Assembly: GCA_002356515.1 (NCBI GenBank)
Contig: AP017605.1
Span: 7,177,020 to 7,241,019, forward strand
Direction: 5' to 3'
Source: Mesorhizobium loti
Lineage (GTDB): Bacteria; Pseudomonadota; Alphaproteobacteria; Rhizobiales; Rhizobiaceae
DNA: 64,000 bases
The notes under the pieces are model-generated. The model made no database searches and had not been told where the DNA came from. It saw only the letters and a list, made by a program, of their open reading frames with translations. Position 1 is the first letter of the stretch; every line of letters starts with the position of its first letter. Below are positions 38,844 through 49,732 of this stretch, piece after piece. Made by a program: the position numbers and the translations under genes.

Positions 38844-39743
38844 ATGATCGATCTCAACGATGTCATCGTGTTTGCCCGCGTCGTCGAAGCCGGCAGCTTC
38901 ACCGCTGCAGCGCGCCTGCTCGCCATGCCAAAGACGACCGTCAGCCGGCGTGTTGCCGCGCTCGAACGTGAGGTCGGTGTGCGCCTGCTGCAGCGCACCA
39001 CGCGCAGCCTCAACCTGACGGATGCCGGGCGCCTCTACTATGAGCAAAGCAGCCAGGGCCTGCGGACGATCGAGGAGGCCAACCTGCGCCTCGCCGAGGC
39101 GAGGGCGGAGCCTTCGGGGACGATCCGCATTTCGGCGCCGGTCGGTTTTGGCGGCCACTTCCTCATTCGCGCCGTGGTCGAGTTTCTGGCGCTGTACCCG
39201 AAGACCAATGTCGAACTCCGTCTCACCGACGACAAGCTCAACCTGGTCGAGGACGGCATCGACCTCGCTTTCCGCACCGGGAGACTTGAGGATTCGACGC
39301 TGATTGCCCGCAAGATCGGTTCCACGCACAGGTTGCTCTGTGCCAGCCCCGACTATCTGGCACGGTATGGCATGCCGGAAAGCCCGGCCGATCTCGCCCG
39401 CCATCGATGCGTCATCGCTGGCCCGTCGGCTTCAGGCGCTCACTGGGTGCTGGACGGACCACAAGGCCAGGAAACCGTCGTGGTCGCCGGGCGCTTCGCC
39501 GCCAATGAGATGCAGGCGGTGGTGGCGGCCGCAATCGCGGGATTCGGCATCGCCCAATTGCCCCAGCTGATGGCCGACGGGCTGATCAACGAGGGACGGC
39601 TGCGGCGCGTTCTCGACGGCTACACGACGCCGGTCGGCGGCCTGCACGTTCTCTATCCCAGCAGCCGGCACCTTTCACCCCTGGTTAAGGCCTTCATCGA
39701 TCTGGCGGTCGAGCGGATTTCCAATCGGGCAAACGCGGCTTAA
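38844..39743 (+). CDS. LysR-family transcriptional regulator
   Basis: The 299-residue protein begins MIDLNDVIVFARVVEAGSFT with the winged HTH (AAARLLAMPKTTVSRRVAAL) of LysR regulators, subgroup close to the DsdC/AaeR-like single-target regulators. The C-terminal part is the effector-binding domain with GTIRISAPVGFGGHF. TTG 38814 and GTG 38835 are alternative starts. It is divergent from the NmrA-like gene and probably controls it. Confidence 0.9.
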   Translation: MIDLNDVIVFARVVEAGSFTAAARLLAMPKTTVSRRVAALEREVGVRLLQRTTRSLNLTDAGRLYYEQSSQGLRTIEEANLRLAEARAEPSGTIRISAPVGFGGHFLIRAVVEFLALYPKTNVELRLTDDKLNLVEDGIDLAFRTGRLEDSTLIARKIGSTHRLLCASPDYLARYGMPESPADLARHRCVIAGPSASGAHWVLDGPQGQETVVVAGRFAANEMQAVVAAAIAGFGIAQLPQLMADGLINEGRLRRVLDGYTTPVGGLHVLYPSSRHLSPLVKAFIDLAVERISNRANAA

Positions 39744-39785
39744 GGCATGTCTGCTACGTCAGGCCAACTTCCAAGCGAGACCCGA

Positions 39786-42026
39786 ATGAGCCAGCGCATC
39801 GTCAGTTTTGTCATGAGCGGCGGCGTCGGCTCGCGGCTCTGGCCGCTGTCACGCGAGGACAATCCCAAGCAGTTTCACGATTTTTCGGGCGACGGCTCGA
39901 TGCTGGCCAAGACCTTGCGCCGGTTGACGGCAAGGCCGGCCGGCCAAACGCCGATCTTCCTGATTGCCTCCGAGCGCCATGCCGATCGTGTCCATGCCGA
40001 CCTGGCCGGGCTCGATCTCGCCGGCGGGGGCCCATTGTTCGAACCCACGGGGCGCAACACCGCCGCCGCGATCGCACTGGCAACGCTGCGCACTTTGTCT
40101 GAATTTGGCGACAGCCTGGTGCTGGTCGTGCCGTCGGACCACGAAATATCAACCCCAGGGCAATTCTGGCAGAGCGTCGAGGCAGGCGCCGAGGCGGCGC
40201 AAGCTGGCCGGCTCGTGGTGTTCGGCATCAAGCCGACGCAGCCCGAAACCGGCTATGGCTATATCGAGGTGGCGCGCGCGCAGGGCGGCATCTTCGACGT
40301 CACGCGCTTCGTCGAGAAACCGGACCTTGCGACGGCGCAGAGTTATCTCAGAGCGGAAAGCTTCTACTGGAACACCGGCATTTTCCTGTTTCGCGCCGCC
40401 GCCATGCGTGACGCGTTCGCCGCTTTCGAGCCCGATATCTGGCGGACCACCGAAGCCGCCTACAAGGCGGCGACATCGGACCTTTCCGGCCTCTATATGC
40501 CGCTCGAGCTCTATGAGGCCATCCCCTCGATCTCGATCGACTATGCCATCATGGAACGGGCGCAAGGCATTGCCATGGTGCCGGCCGACTTCCGCTGGAA
40601 CGATCTCGGTTCCTGGCAATCGCTGCTCGATGTCGGCCCAGCCGACGACAAGGGCAATGTCGTCATCGGCGATGTCGTCGCCATCGATTGCGAGAACTCC
40701 TACATCCGCAGCGACGGCCGCCTGCTGTCGGCGATCGGCATGAGGGATGTCGCCATCGTTTCGACCGCCGATGCCACTTTCGTCGCGCCGGTCAGCCACA
40801 GCCAGCACGTCAAGAAGATCGTCGAGCAGCTCGAAAAATCCGGCCGGCTTGAAACCCGGTTCACGCCGGCGCATGACCGCGTCATCGAAAGCGGCGCCTG
40901 GCGACGGCGCGTCCATCACTGGCTGTTCCAGGAGACCTTGCCGCTGTGGTCGACATCGGGCGTCGACGAACGCCATGGCGGTTTCCATGAAGCGCTCGGC
41001 TTTGATCGCGCGCCGCTGATGAAACCCAAGCGCATGCGCACGATGGCCAGGCAGGTCTATGCCTTCGCGGTCGCCAGCGCGCGCGGCTGGGACGGTCCGG
41101 CCGACCGGCTGATCAGCCACGGTATCGAGTTCATGGTCAGAAATGGCCGTACCGACAAAGGCGGCTGGGTGCGCACGCTGCATGTCGACGGCTCCGTCGC
41201 CGACGCCACCGAGGATGCCTACGATCATTCCTGCGTGCTGCTCGCGCTTGCGCATGCGCATATGTCGGGCAATCCGGACGCGTTGAGGCTCGGCGAGGAA
41301 ACCTTCGCCTTCCTCGATGCCCATCTCGAGGATCATCGCATGACCGGCTTCCTCGAAACGTCGGACGGGGAGGGCGAGCGGCGCTCCAACCCGCATATGC
41401 ATCTGCTCGAAGCCTTCCTGGCCTGGCATCAGGCGACCGGCGAGCGTGCCCATCTGCGCCGCGCGGCGCGCATCATCGATCTCTTCCGCAGCCATTTCTT
41501 CGATCGGGACAGCTGGACGTTGGGCGAATATTTCGATGACGAATGGAAGCCGTCAGCCGGCGACAAGGGCGCCTGGACCGAGCCCGGCCATCACTTCGAA
41601 TGGGCCTCGCTGCTGGTCGATTTCGCCGGACGCAGCGGCCAGGCCGAGTTGAGTGGCTTCGCCAGGAAACTCTATGCCTCGGCCATCGCCAATGGCCTCA
41701 ACCGCGCCACCGGCCTTGCCTATGGCGCCGTCTCCCGGCAGGGCCTGCCGATGGACCTGATCTCGCGCAGCTGGCCACAGGCCGAAGCGGTCAAGGCGGC
41801 GATTGCGCTTGACGGTTCGGGTGGACCCGATCTCAAGCCGGAGATCGAGGAACGCGTCGGCCGGCTGTTCCGCTGGCACATCGACCCGGCGCCGCTCGGC
41901 CTGTGGATCGACCGCATCGATGAGCGCGGCCGCTCACTGGCGTCGGATGTTCCGGCCAGCATCTTCTATCACCTGGTCTGTGCGTTGACCCAGTATCTGG
42001 ACGGAACGGCGGGGGAGGCGGCTTAA
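39786..42026 (+). CDS. Mannose-1-phosphate guanylyltransferase fused to AGE-family sugar isomerase
   Basis: The 746-residue protein has two parts. Residues 1 to about 350 form a GDP-mannose pyrophosphorylase: MSGGVGSRLWPLSRED (the family's usual MAGGxGTRLWP is altered), PTGRNTAAAIALA, FVEKPD and FRWNDLGSWQSL. Residues about 370-746 form an (alpha/alpha)6 AGE-family domain related to N-acylglucosamine 2-epimerase and mannose-6-phosphate isomerase (HGGFHEALG, EPGHHFEWASLL). Many bacterial homologues instead fuse a cupin-type isomerase. It would make GDP-mannose from fructose-6-phosphate with a separate phosphomannomutase. ATG 39747 is an alternative start. Confidence 0.88.
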   Translation: MSQRIVSFVMSGGVGSRLWPLSREDNPKQFHDFSGDGSMLAKTLRRLTARPAGQTPIFLIASERHADRVHADLAGLDLAGGGPLFEPTGRNTAAAIALATLRTLSEFGDSLVLVVPSDHEISTPGQFWQSVEAGAEAAQAGRLVVFGIKPTQPETGYGYIEVARAQGGIFDVTRFVEKPDLATAQSYLRAESFYWNTGIFLFRAAAMRDAFAAFEPDIWRTTEAAYKAATSDLSGLYMPLELYEAIPSISIDYAIMERAQGIAMVPADFRWNDLGSWQSLLDVGPADDKGNVVIGDVVAIDCENSYIRSDGRLLSAIGMRDVAIVSTADATFVAPVSHSQHVKKIVEQLEKSGRLETRFTPAHDRVIESGAWRRRVHHWLFQETLPLWSTSGVDERHGGFHEALGFDRAPLMKPKRMRTMARQVYAFAVASARGWDGPADRLISHGIEFMVRNGRTDKGGWVRTLHVDGSVADATEDAYDHSCVLLALAHAHMSGNPDALRLGEETFAFLDAHLEDHRMTGFLETSDGEGERRSNPHMHLLEAFLAWHQATGERAHLRRAARIIDLFRSHFFDRDSWTLGEYFDDEWKPSAGDKGAWTEPGHHFEWASLLVDFAGRSGQAELSGFARKLYASAIANGLNRATGLAYGAVSRQGLPMDLISRSWPQAEAVKAAIALDGSGGPDLKPEIEERVGRLFRWHIDPAPLGLWIDRIDERGRSLASDVPASIFYHLVCALTQYLDGTAGEAA

Positions 42027-42033
42027 GCTCGGC

Positions 42034-43497
42034 TCAATACGGGCTCGCCACGTCCCCGGTCTCGACATAGACCGACTTCAGCTGCGAATAGAGCGCCAGT
42101 GCCGCCAGCGAATTCTCGCGCCCGATGCCTGACTGCTTGAAGCCGCCGAACGGGATTTCCACCGGCGTCAGATTGTAGGCATTGATCCAGCAGGTGCCGG
42201 CCTGCAGCTCGGCGATGACGCGGTGGGCGCGCGGCAGGTCGCGGGTGAAGACACCGGCGGCGAGGCCGAATTCAGTGTCGTTGGCGCGGTCGATCACCTC
42301 GTCCTCGCCATCGAATTTCAGCACGCTCATGACCGGTCCGAAAATCTCCTCGCGGGCGATGCGCATCGTGTCGGTGACACCGGTGAAGACCGTCGGCTCG
42401 ACGAAGAAGCCGCCGGCAAAACCCTGCAGCGAAGGCACGTTGCCGCCACAGGCCAGTGTGGCACCATCCTGCTTGCCGATCTCGATATAGCCGACCACTT
42501 TCTCATGCTGTGCCTTCGACACCAGCGGCCCCATCTGCGTCTCGGGATCGAGCGGATCGCCGATGCGGATTTTTTTCGTCCGCTCGACCAGCCGCTCGAC
42601 GAAGCGGTCGTGAATGCCGCTCTGCACGAAGACCCGTGTGCCGTTGGAGCAGATCTGGCCGGTGGAGTAGAAATTGCCGAGCATGGCGCCGCCGATGGCG
42701 TTCTCGATGTCGGCATCGTCGAAGACGATCAGCGGCGACTTGCCGCCGAGCTCCATCGTCGCGTGCTTCACCTTCGAGCCGGCAAGCGACAGCACCTTGC
42801 GGCCGGTCGGCACAGAGCCGGTCACCGAAACTTTTGCCACGACGTCGTGGTCAACGAGGCCCGCGCCAACATCGCCATAGCCCTGCACGACGTTGAACAA
42901 CCCGTCGGGCAGGCCGGCCTCGCTGTAGATCTCGGCCAGCGCCAGCGCTGAAAGCGGCGTGTTTTCCGACGGCTTGAACACCATGGCATTGCCCATGGCG
43001 AGCGCCGGTGCCGATTTCCAGCCGGCGATCTGGATCGGGTAGTTCCAGGCGCCGATGCCGACACAGACGCCGAGCGCCTCACGCCGCGTATAGGCAAAGG
43101 GCCCGCCGAGGTCGACGGCCTCGCCATTGTAGGCGGCGACCGCGCCGCCGAAATATTCGAGGCAGTCCGCGGCGGAAGGCGCGTCGGCCACCAACGTCTC
43201 CTGGATCGCCTTGCCGGTGTCGAGCGTCTCGATGCGGGCGAGGTCGGCATTGCGGGCGCGCAGGATGTCGGCGGCGCGGCGCAGGATGCGGCCGCGCTCG
43301 ACAGGTTTCAGCCGCGCCCAGGCCGGCTGCGCGGCGCGTGCGGCCTCGATGGCGAGTTCCAGCACGTTCGGCGTCGCCGAGCGCAGGGTGGCGATGACCT
43401 CGCCGGTTGCCGGATAGATCACCGGCAGCGGCGCACCGCCTTCGTCCTCTATGTAGCGTCCGTTGACATAGTGCGATGCCGTGGGCTGGGCGCGCAT
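42034..43497 (-). CDS. betB: Betaine aldehyde dehydrogenase
   Basis: BetB oxidises betaine aldehyde to glycine betaine with NAD+. The 487-residue protein has the same length as S. meliloti BetB and nearly the same start (MRAQPTASH). It shows [16 protein letters not shown] (174-189), the general-base Glu249 (MELGGKSPL) and nucleophile Cys283 (GQICSNGTR). GGAG 6 bases before ATG 43497 supports that start; a TTG 12 bp further up is less likely. It is the last gene of the bet operon, 78 bp after betA. Confidence 0.95.
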   Translation of the reverse strand: MRAQPTASHYVNGRYIEDEGGAPLPVIYPATGEVIATLRSATPNVLELAIEAARAAQPAWARLKPVERGRILRRAADILRARNADLARIETLDTGKAIQETLVADAPSAADCLEYFGGAVAAYNGEAVDLGGPFAYTRREALGVCVGIGAWNYPIQIAGWKSAPALAMGNAMVFKPSENTPLSALALAEIYSEAGLPDGLFNVVQGYGDVGAGLVDHDVVAKVSVTGSVPTGRKVLSLAGSKVKHATMELGGKSPLIVFDDADIENAIGGAMLGNFYSTGQICSNGTRVFVQSGIHDRFVERLVERTKKIRIGDPLDPETQMGPLVSKAQHEKVVGYIEIGKQDGATLACGGNVPSLQGFAGGFFVEPTVFTGVTDTMRIAREEIFGPVMSVLKFDGEDEVIDRANDTEFGLAAGVFTRDLPRAHRVIAELQAGTCWINAYNLTPVEIPFGGFKQSGIGRENSLAALALYSQLKSVYVETGDVASPY

Positions 43498-43575
43498 GGG
43501 AGTCTCCAAGTGGTCCGACGCCCAAATGGGCGGCTCAATCTATCGGGCAGCTCGATTTGTCGTGTGGATCATGCG

Positions 43576-45228
43576 CTATCTGTCCGAGGTCTGCCAGCGC
43601 GGATTGATCCAGGGTTCCTGGTTGGACGGCGCCAGCGGCGTGCGGCCAAGGATGTGATCGGACGCCTTCTCGCCGGTCATGATCGACGGCGCGTTGAGAT
43701 TGCCGTTGGTAACGCGCGGGAAGATCGAGGAATCGGCGACCCGCAGCCCGTCGATGCCGATCACCCGGCATTCCGGATCGACGACGCTCGTCACATCGTC
43801 GGCCCGGCCCATCTTGCAGGTGCCGCAGGGGTGGTAGGCGCTCTCGGCATGGTCGCGGATGAAGACATCGAGATCGTCGTCGGATTGCACATGGCTGCCT
43901 GGCGAGATTTCCTGACCGCGATAGGCATCGAACGCCGATTGCCCGAAGATCTCGCGGGTCAGCCGGATGCAGTGACGGAACTCCGTCCAGTCGTCCGGAT
44001 GCGACATGTAGTTGAAGCGGATCACCGGTTTCGCTTTCGGGTCCGGCGAACGCAGCGTCACCGAGCCGCGCGACTTCGACCGCATCGGTCCGACATGCGC
44101 CTGGAAGCCGTGCGACTTCGCCGCCGCCTTGCCGTCATAGCGCACAGCCGCCGGAATGAAATGGTACTGGATGTCGGGATAGTCGACGCCGGCGCGCGAG
44201 CGCACGAAGGCCGCCGCCTCGAAATGGTTGGTGGCGCCGAGGCCCGATTTGAAGAACAGCCACTGCGCCCCGATGAGTGCCTTGGAGAACGGGTTCAGCA
44301 CTGAATTCAGCGTGATAGGCTTGGTCGATTCCTGCTGGATATAAAGCTCCATATGGTCCTGCAGATTGCGGCCGACGCCGGGCCGGTCGGCCACCACGGC
44401 GATGCCGTTTTCCCGCAGATGTTCGGCCGGGCCGATACCCGACAGCATCAGGATCTTGGGCGAATTGATCGAGGAGGCGGCGACGATCACCTCACGTCGC
44501 GCCTTAACGACCTGAATCTGTTTGTGAGCTTCGATTTCGACGCCGACGGCGCGTTGATTCTCGATGATCACCCGGCGGGCGAAACCCTTGACCAGGCTAA
44601 CATTTCTGCGTTTCAGAGCCGGCTTCAGATAGGCTGATGCCGCCGACCAGCGGCGGCCGCCACGAATGGTCTGCTCCATCGGCCCAAAGCCTTCCTGCTT
44701 GGAGCCGTTGTAGTCGTCGGTCAGTTCGAAGCCGGCCTGGCGGCCCGCCTCGACGAAGGCGCCGTAGAGCGGATTTTTACGCGAGCCGCGCTGCACGTGC
44801 AGCGGTCCACCGTGGCCGCGCCAGCCATCCTCACCGCCGTCATTGTCTTCCATGCGCTTGAAATAGGGGAGCACGTCGGCGAAGCCCCAGCCGGTCGCAC
44901 CTTCTTCGGCCCAGTGGTCGAAGTCACGGGCATGGCCGCGCACATAGACCATGCCGTTGATCGAGGACGAGCCGCCAATCACCTTGCCGCGCGGCGTCGC
45001 CAGCACGCGGCCGCCGAGATGCGGCTCCGGCTCGCTGGCGAAACCCCAATCATAGAGGCTCATATTGAGCGGGATCGACAGCGCCGACGGCATCTGGATC
45101 AGCGGCCCGATATCGCTGCCGCCGAACTCGATGACGATGACAGAGTTTTTGCCGTCCTCAGACAGGCGATAGGCCATGGCCGAGCCGGCCGAGCCGGAGC
45201 CGATGATAACGAAATCCGCTTCAAGCAT
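43576..45228 (-). CDS. betA: Choline dehydrogenase (GMC oxidoreductase)
   Basis: BetA is an FAD-dependent, membrane-associated flavoprotein that oxidises choline to betaine aldehyde. The 550-residue protein carries the FAD motif [16 protein letters not shown] (residues about 7-22), the GMC signature [16 protein letters not shown] and the C-terminal active-site block [11 protein letters not shown]. Its start overlaps the dehydratase-like gene by 8 bp. It lies in the operon betI, betC, dehydratase, betA, betB. Confidence 0.94.
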   Translation of the reverse strand: MLEADFVIIGSGSAGSAMAYRLSEDGKNSVIVIEFGGSDIGPLIQMPSALSIPLNMSLYDWGFASEPEPHLGGRVLATPRGKVIGGSSSINGMVYVRGHARDFDHWAEEGATGWGFADVLPYFKRMEDNDGGEDGWRGHGGPLHVQRGSRKNPLYGAFVEAGRQAGFELTDDYNGSKQEGFGPMEQTIRGGRRWSAASAYLKPALKRRNVSLVKGFARRVIIENQRAVGVEIEAHKQIQVVKARREVIVAASSINSPKILMLSGIGPAEHLRENGIAVVADRPGVGRNLQDHMELYIQQESTKPITLNSVLNPFSKALIGAQWLFFKSGLGATNHFEAAAFVRSRAGVDYPDIQYHFIPAAVRYDGKAAAKSHGFQAHVGPMRSKSRGSVTLRSPDPKAKPVIRFNYMSHPDDWTEFRHCIRLTREIFGQSAFDAYRGQEISPGSHVQSDDDLDVFIRDHAESAYHPCGTCKMGRADDVTSVVDPECRVIGIDGLRVADSSIFPRVTNGNLNAPSIMTGEKASDHILGRTPLAPSNQEPWINPRWQTSDR

Positions 45229-46222
45229 GGTTCATATGCGCCATAAAATCGGCGAGCGAGACATTGCCGCCGGTTGCCACGACAAGGACGGTCTTTCCCG
45301 CCACATCCACTTTGCCGCCGAGCAGCGCCGCCAGCGACGCCGCGCCCGACGGCTCAAGCACCAGCTTCATGCGCTCGAAGGCGATTCGCATGGCACGCCG
45401 CACCGAGGCGTCGTCGACGGTGATGCCGCGAACGCCGGCGGTCTTGACCGCCGCGAACGGCGCATCGCCTGGCCGGCGCGACATCAGTCCGTCGCAGATC
45501 GATTTCGGGCCGATCGGCATGGTCTCGATGCTGCCATGCGCCAGCGACGAGCCCATGCCGTTGAAACCGTCCGGCTCGACGCCGATGATCTCGGTCGCCG
45601 GCGACAGATAGTGGAAGGCGAGCGAAACGCCGCCGATCAGCCCGCCGCCGCCGACCGAGCAGAACAACAGGTCGGCGCTGGCGTCCTTGGCTTCGAGCTG
45701 ATCGAGCGCTTCGAGGCCGGCACCCGCCTGGCCGGCGACGATCTCCGGATCGTCGAACGGGTGCAGCAGGGCGAGCCCCTCCGTCTGAGCGATCTCGCGC
45801 GCCTTGGCGGCGGCGACTTCCTCACGCGCACGCTCGCCATGATCGGTCAGCACGACGCGCGCGCCGTAGCCCGCGGTCGCGTCGCGCTTGGCCGCCGGCG
45901 CATCGATCGGCATGACGATGGTGACCGGGATGCCGAGCGCCTGGCCGGCAGCAGCCAGCCCTTGCGCGAAATTGCCGGAAGAATAGGCGACGACGCCCTT
46001 CCTCGCTTCGTCGGCCGAAAGCCGCTTCAGCCGCCAATAGGCGCCGCGTATCTTGAACGATCCCGCCCATTGCAGCGATTCCGGCTTGATGAAGACGCGG
46101 GCAGCACCGGTCTCCCTGGCAAGCGCTGTCGATTCCAGCAGCGGCGTGATCTGCGTCGCCTTGGAGGTGACTGCATAGGCCTGTTTGAGATGGGCCAGCG
46201 AGGGGACGAGAAGGTCTGTCAT
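45221..46222 (-). CDS. Serine/threonine dehydratase-like PLP enzyme within the bet operon
   Basis: The 333-residue fold-type II PLP enzyme has the Schiff-base lysine in [15 protein letters not shown] (about Lys57) and the phosphate-binding glycine loop [12 protein letters not shown]. Such proteins deaminate L-threonine or L-serine to 2-oxo acids, or act as serine racemase-like enzymes. The start ATG overlaps the betC stop in an ATGA-type junction (a second ATG lies 3 bp up), and the 3' end overlaps betA by 8 bp, so it is a true operon member. S. meliloti betICBA lacks it; its role in choline metabolism is unknown. Confidence 0.88.
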   Translation of the reverse strand: MTDLLVPSLAHLKQAYAVTSKATQITPLLESTALARETGAARVFIKPESLQWAGSFKIRGAYWRLKRLSADEARKGVVAYSSGNFAQGLAAAGQALGIPVTIVMPIDAPAAKRDATAGYGARVVLTDHGERAREEVAAAKAREIAQTEGLALLHPFDDPEIVAGQAGAGLEALDQLEAKDASADLLFCSVGGGGLIGGVSLAFHYLSPATEIIGVEPDGFNGMGSSLAHGSIETMPIGPKSICDGLMSRRPGDAPFAAVKTAGVRGITVDDASVRRAMRIAFERMKLVLEPSGAASLAALLGGKVDVAGKTVLVVATGGNVSLADFMAHMNHA

Positions 46223-47751
46223 CATTCGCCTCGCGGAAACCGTTTCTGCTCTTCGAGCACGTTGAGATCCATATGGTTGCGCATGTAGCGTTCCGAAGCC
46301 TTTTGCAGCGGCTGGAACTCCCAGGGGTAGTGCGTGCCGTTGCGCAGAGCGGGATAGACGACCCAGCGCCGTGCCTGGCTGGCGCGCACGGCGGCGTCGA
46401 AGGCCGCCATGTCCCAGCGCGCCCGCACCTTTTCCAGGAAAGCCGCCACCAGATCCCGGTGCGCTGGGTCAGCGGCGAGATTGCTCAACTCATGCGGGTC
46501 GGCTTCGACATCATAGAGCTGCGGCGGATCGATCTCGCAATGAACGAACTTGTAGCGTCCCTCGCGGATCGCCACCAACGGCGCGTTGGAGCCTTCGGCG
46601 GCATATTCCATCAGCACCGGAGCGGTGCGCTGCTTGCCATCGAGCAGCGGCAGCAGCGACTGACCATCGGTCCATGGCGCGATCGCGCTCATGTCGATGC
46701 CGGCGAGATCGCACAGCGTCGGCGTCACGTCGAGATTGGAGACCGGCGCTTCGATGAGCCCTGCGGTCACGCCCTTGCCGGCAATCATCAGCGGCACCCG
46801 CGCCGAACCCTCGAAGAAGCACATCTTGAACCACAGGCCGCGCTCGCCGAGCATGTCGCCGTGGTCCGAGCAGAACAGGATGATCGTGTCGTCGAGCATG
46901 CGCGTGCGCTCGAGCACCGACAGCAGTTCGCCGACCTTGTCGTCGAGATAGGAGATGTTGGCGAAATAGCCGCGCCGCGAGCGGCGGATTTGTTCCGCCG
47001 TGATGTCGAAACTGTCGTAGTCGGAAGCCTTGTAGAGCCGCTGCGAATGCGGGTCCTGCTTGTCGTAAGGGATGAAGCCAATCTCCGGCTCAAGGGCTGG
47101 GCAATCTTCGTAGAGATCCCAGTACTGCCGCCGCGCCACATAGGGGTCGTGCGGATGGGTGAAGGAGACGGTCAGGCACCAGGGCCGGTGCGCGGCATCG
47201 TCGGAGACGCGGGCGAAGTCATAGAGTTTCTGCACCGCGTGGAAGGCGACCTCGTCGTCATACTCCATCTGGTTTGAGATCTCGGCGACGCCGGCGCCGG
47301 TCACCGAGCCCAGATTGTGATACCACCAGTCGATGCGCTCGCCGGGCTTGCGGTAGTCCGGCGTCCAGCCGAAATCGGCCGGGTAGATGTCGGTGGTCAG
47401 CCGCTCCTCGAAGCCATGCAACTGGTCCGGCCCGACAAAATGCATCTTGCCCGACAGCACGGTGTGATACCCGTCGGCGCGCAGATGATGGGCAAAGGTC
47501 GGGATCGACGAGGCGAATTCGGCGGCGTTGTCATAGACCTCGGTGCGCGACGGCAGCTGGCCGCTCATGAACGAGGCGCGGCCCGGCGCGCAGAGCGGCG
47601 AGGCCGTGTAGTTGTTGGCAAAGCGCGCCGAACGCGCGGCGAGCGCTTTCAGATGCGGCGCATGCAGAAACGCGGCCGGCCCATCGGGAAAAAACGTCCC
47701 GTTGAGCTGATCGACCATGACGATCAGGAAATTGGGTCGCTTCGTTGTCAC
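46222..47751 (-). CDS. betC: Choline-sulfatase
   Basis: BetC hydrolyses choline-O-sulfate to choline and sulfate, feeding BetA and BetB. The 509-residue protein is an alkaline-phosphatase-fold sulfatase. Cys54 in [12 protein letters not shown] is the residue converted to formylglycine, and metal-binding residues lie in [10 protein letters not shown] (about 9-18) and [12 protein letters not shown]. It overlaps betI by 4 bp. The presence of betC indicates use of choline-O-sulfate as osmoprotectant precursor or sulfur source, which ties in with the cys genes. Confidence 0.95.
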   Translation of the reverse strand: MTTKRPNFLIVMVDQLNGTFFPDGPAAFLHAPHLKALAARSARFANNYTASPLCAPGRASFMSGQLPSRTEVYDNAAEFASSIPTFAHHLRADGYHTVLSGKMHFVGPDQLHGFEERLTTDIYPADFGWTPDYRKPGERIDWWYHNLGSVTGAGVAEISNQMEYDDEVAFHAVQKLYDFARVSDDAAHRPWCLTVSFTHPHDPYVARRQYWDLYEDCPALEPEIGFIPYDKQDPHSQRLYKASDYDSFDITAEQIRRSRRGYFANISYLDDKVGELLSVLERTRMLDDTIILFCSDHGDMLGERGLWFKMCFFEGSARVPLMIAGKGVTAGLIEAPVSNLDVTPTLCDLAGIDMSAIAPWTDGQSLLPLLDGKQRTAPVLMEYAAEGSNAPLVAIREGRYKFVHCEIDPPQLYDVEADPHELSNLAADPAHRDLVAAFLEKVRARWDMAAFDAAVRASQARRWVVYPALRNGTHYPWEFQPLQKASERYMRNHMDLNVLEEQKRFPRGE

Positions 47752-48338
47752 TGTTTGGGCCGCTCGCCGAGTTTGGTTTCGAGATAGTCCTCGACCAGCG
47801 CGATCGCGGTCGCGGCATCGGGCACGCCATCCTTCAGCGCCCGCCTGATGTAGAGCCCGTCGATCATCGCCGCTGTCGCTTCGGCAGCACGGTCGGCCTC
47901 GGCCCTGGGCAGGATGCCGGTCAACCCGCTCATCAGGTTCGAGTGCAGCCGCCTTGCATAGACCCTGAGCAGCCGGCGCAAAGCCGATGATTTCTGCGCC
48001 TCGACATAGAAGGCAAGCCAGGCGGCGATGGTTTCCGGCTGGAACTGCAGGTCTGAGAAATTGACGGCGACAACGGCGGAGACGCGCTGACGAGGAGTGG
48101 TGGCGGAACCAAGGGCGCGCAGTGTGTCCGCGGTCAGCTCGGCCAAGATGTGGCGCATCGTCGCCAGCAGCAGCTCGTCCTTGGCGCCGAAATAATGATG
48201 GGCAAGTGCGGAGGACACACCGGCCCGGCCGGCGATCTCGGACATGGTCACGTCAAGCGAGCCGCGCTCGCCGATCGCTGAGATCGTCGCGTCGATAAGC
48301 GCCTTGCGGCGCAGTGGCTCCATTCCGATTTTCGGCAT
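47748..48338 (-). CDS. betI: TetR-family repressor of choline metabolism
   Basis: BetI represses bet genes and is relieved by choline. The 196-residue protein starts [19 protein letters not shown], close to S. meliloti BetI, with HTH residues [19 protein letters not shown]. The next ATG upstream (48392) would put extra residues before the conserved start, so ATG 48338 is used. It is the first gene of the operon and its own probable operator lies 35 bp upstream. Confidence 0.93.
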   Translation of the reverse strand: MPKIGMEPLRRKALIDATISAIGERGSLDVTMSEIAGRAGVSSALAHHYFGAKDELLLATMRHILAELTADTLRALGSATTPRQRVSAVVAVNFSDLQFQPETIAAWLAFYVEAQKSSALRRLLRVYARRLHSNLMSGLTGILPRAEADRAAEATAAMIDGLYIRRALKDGVPDAATAIALVEDYLETKLGERPKQ

Positions 48339-48372
48339 GCTGTTCCCGATTTTTGCACGGAGATTATTTTTT

Positions 48373-48386
48373 ATTGACGGGTCAAT
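48373..48386. promoter_or_regulatory. Probable BetI operator
   Basis: ATTGAC-GG-GTCAAT is a perfect 6-bp inverted repeat with a 2-bp centre, set in AT-rich DNA (a TTATTTTTTATT run on one side, ATCAACAAAAAAT on the other) 35-48 bp before the betI start. It resembles the ATTGA-containing BetI-binding palindrome of E. coli bet promoters. Confidence 0.65.
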
Positions 48387-48538
48387 CAACAAAAAATCGA
48401 CGCCACAGCGACCTGTACCAAGCGATTGTCGGCTTCCGGCCCTTCACGGCTCGGGCAAGAATGTTTATATTTGAACAATAACGGCGAAGTGCGCCATGAG
48501 CCCGGTATGCTAGGCTGGCGCCAAGGATGGAGACCGCC

Positions 48539-49705
48539 ATGACCGCATGCATCGTCGGCTGGGCGCATTCGCGCTTCGGCAAACTCGAAGGCGAGACGCT
48601 CGAAAACCTGATCGTCAAGGTCGCGACGGACGCGCTCGACCATGCCGGCATCGGCCCGGACGAGGTCGATGAGATCGTGCTTGGCCATTTCAACGCCGGC
48701 TTTTCGGCGCAGGATTTTACCGCGAGCCTTGTGCTTCAAGCCGACGACCGGCTGCGCTTCAAGCCGGCGACGCGCGTCGAGAACGCTTGCGCCACGGGAT
48801 CGGCGGCGGTCCGGCAAGGCATCCGCGCCATCGATGCCAACGCGGCCCGTATCGTTCTGGTGGTCGGTGCCGAGCAGATGACGACGACGCCGGGGCCTGA
48901 GATCGGCAAGAACCTGCTGAAGGCGTCCTATCTGCCAGAGGATGGCGAGACACCCGCAGGCTTCGCCGGCGTCTTCGGCAAGATCGCGCAGGCCTATTTC
49001 CAGCGCTATGGCGACCAGTCGGATGCGCTCGCCATGATCGCCGCCAAAAACCACAAGAACGGCGTCGACAATCCCTATGCGCAGATGCGCAAGGATTTCG
49101 GCTATGAATTCTGCCGTCAGGAAAGCGAGAAGAACCCCTTTGTCGCCGGCCCGCTGAAGCGCACGGACTGTTCGCTGGTCTCGGACGGGGCTGCCGCTCT
49201 GATCCTTGCCGACACGGCGACCGCGCTGAAGATGCGCCGTGCGGTGGCTTTCCGCGCCAACGAGCATGTGCAGGATTTCCTGCCAATGTCGAAGCGCGAT
49301 ATTCTCTCCTTCGAAGGCTGCGAGCAGGCCTGGACCCGAGCGCTGAAGAACGCCGGCGTGACCCTCGACGATCTCTCCTTTGTCGAGACGCATGACTGCT
49401 TCACCATAGCCGAATTGATCGAATATGAGGCGATGGGCCTGGCCAGGCCGGGCGAGGGCGCCAAATTGGCGCTCGACGGCACGACGGCGAAGGACGGTCG
49501 CCTTCCGGTCAATCCCTCCGGCGGGCTGAAGGCCAAGGGCCATCCGATCGGCGCCACCGGTGTGTCCATGCATGTCCTGACCGCCATGCAGCTTGTCGGC
49601 GAAGCCGGCGGCATCCAGGTGCCGGGCGCGAAGCTTGGCGGCATCTTCAACATGGGTGGGGCTGCGGTCGCCAACTACGTTTCCATTCTCGACCGGATCA
49701 GGTAA
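48539..49705 (+). CDS. Thiolase-family acetyl-CoA acyltransferase (SCP2-thiolase type)
   Basis: The 388-residue protein has the thiolase fold with catalytic Cys84 (RVENACATGSAA), the His motif THDCFTIAE and the C-terminal KGHPIGATGVSMHV. The arrangement matches the SCP2-thiolase-like group, which is involved in fatty-acid or side-chain degradation. ATG 48539 follows GGAG by 6 bases; an ATG four codons earlier is possible. It precedes the asparaginase gene by 27 bp, divergent from betI. The substrate is not determinable. Confidence 0.87.
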   Translation: MTACIVGWAHSRFGKLEGETLENLIVKVATDALDHAGIGPDEVDEIVLGHFNAGFSAQDFTASLVLQADDRLRFKPATRVENACATGSAAVRQGIRAIDANAARIVLVVGAEQMTTTPGPEIGKNLLKASYLPEDGETPAGFAGVFGKIAQAYFQRYGDQSDALAMIAAKNHKNGVDNPYAQMRKDFGYEFCRQESEKNPFVAGPLKRTDCSLVSDGAAALILADTATALKMRRAVAFRANEHVQDFLPMSKRDILSFEGCEQAWTRALKNAGVTLDDLSFVETHDCFTIAELIEYEAMGLARPGEGAKLALDGTTAKDGRLPVNPSGGLKAKGHPIGATGVSMHVLTAMQLVGEAGGIQVPGAKLGGIFNMGGAAVANYVSILDRIR

Positions 49706-49732
49706 ACCGCCCCAGCATTCGTTGGAGGTGGC

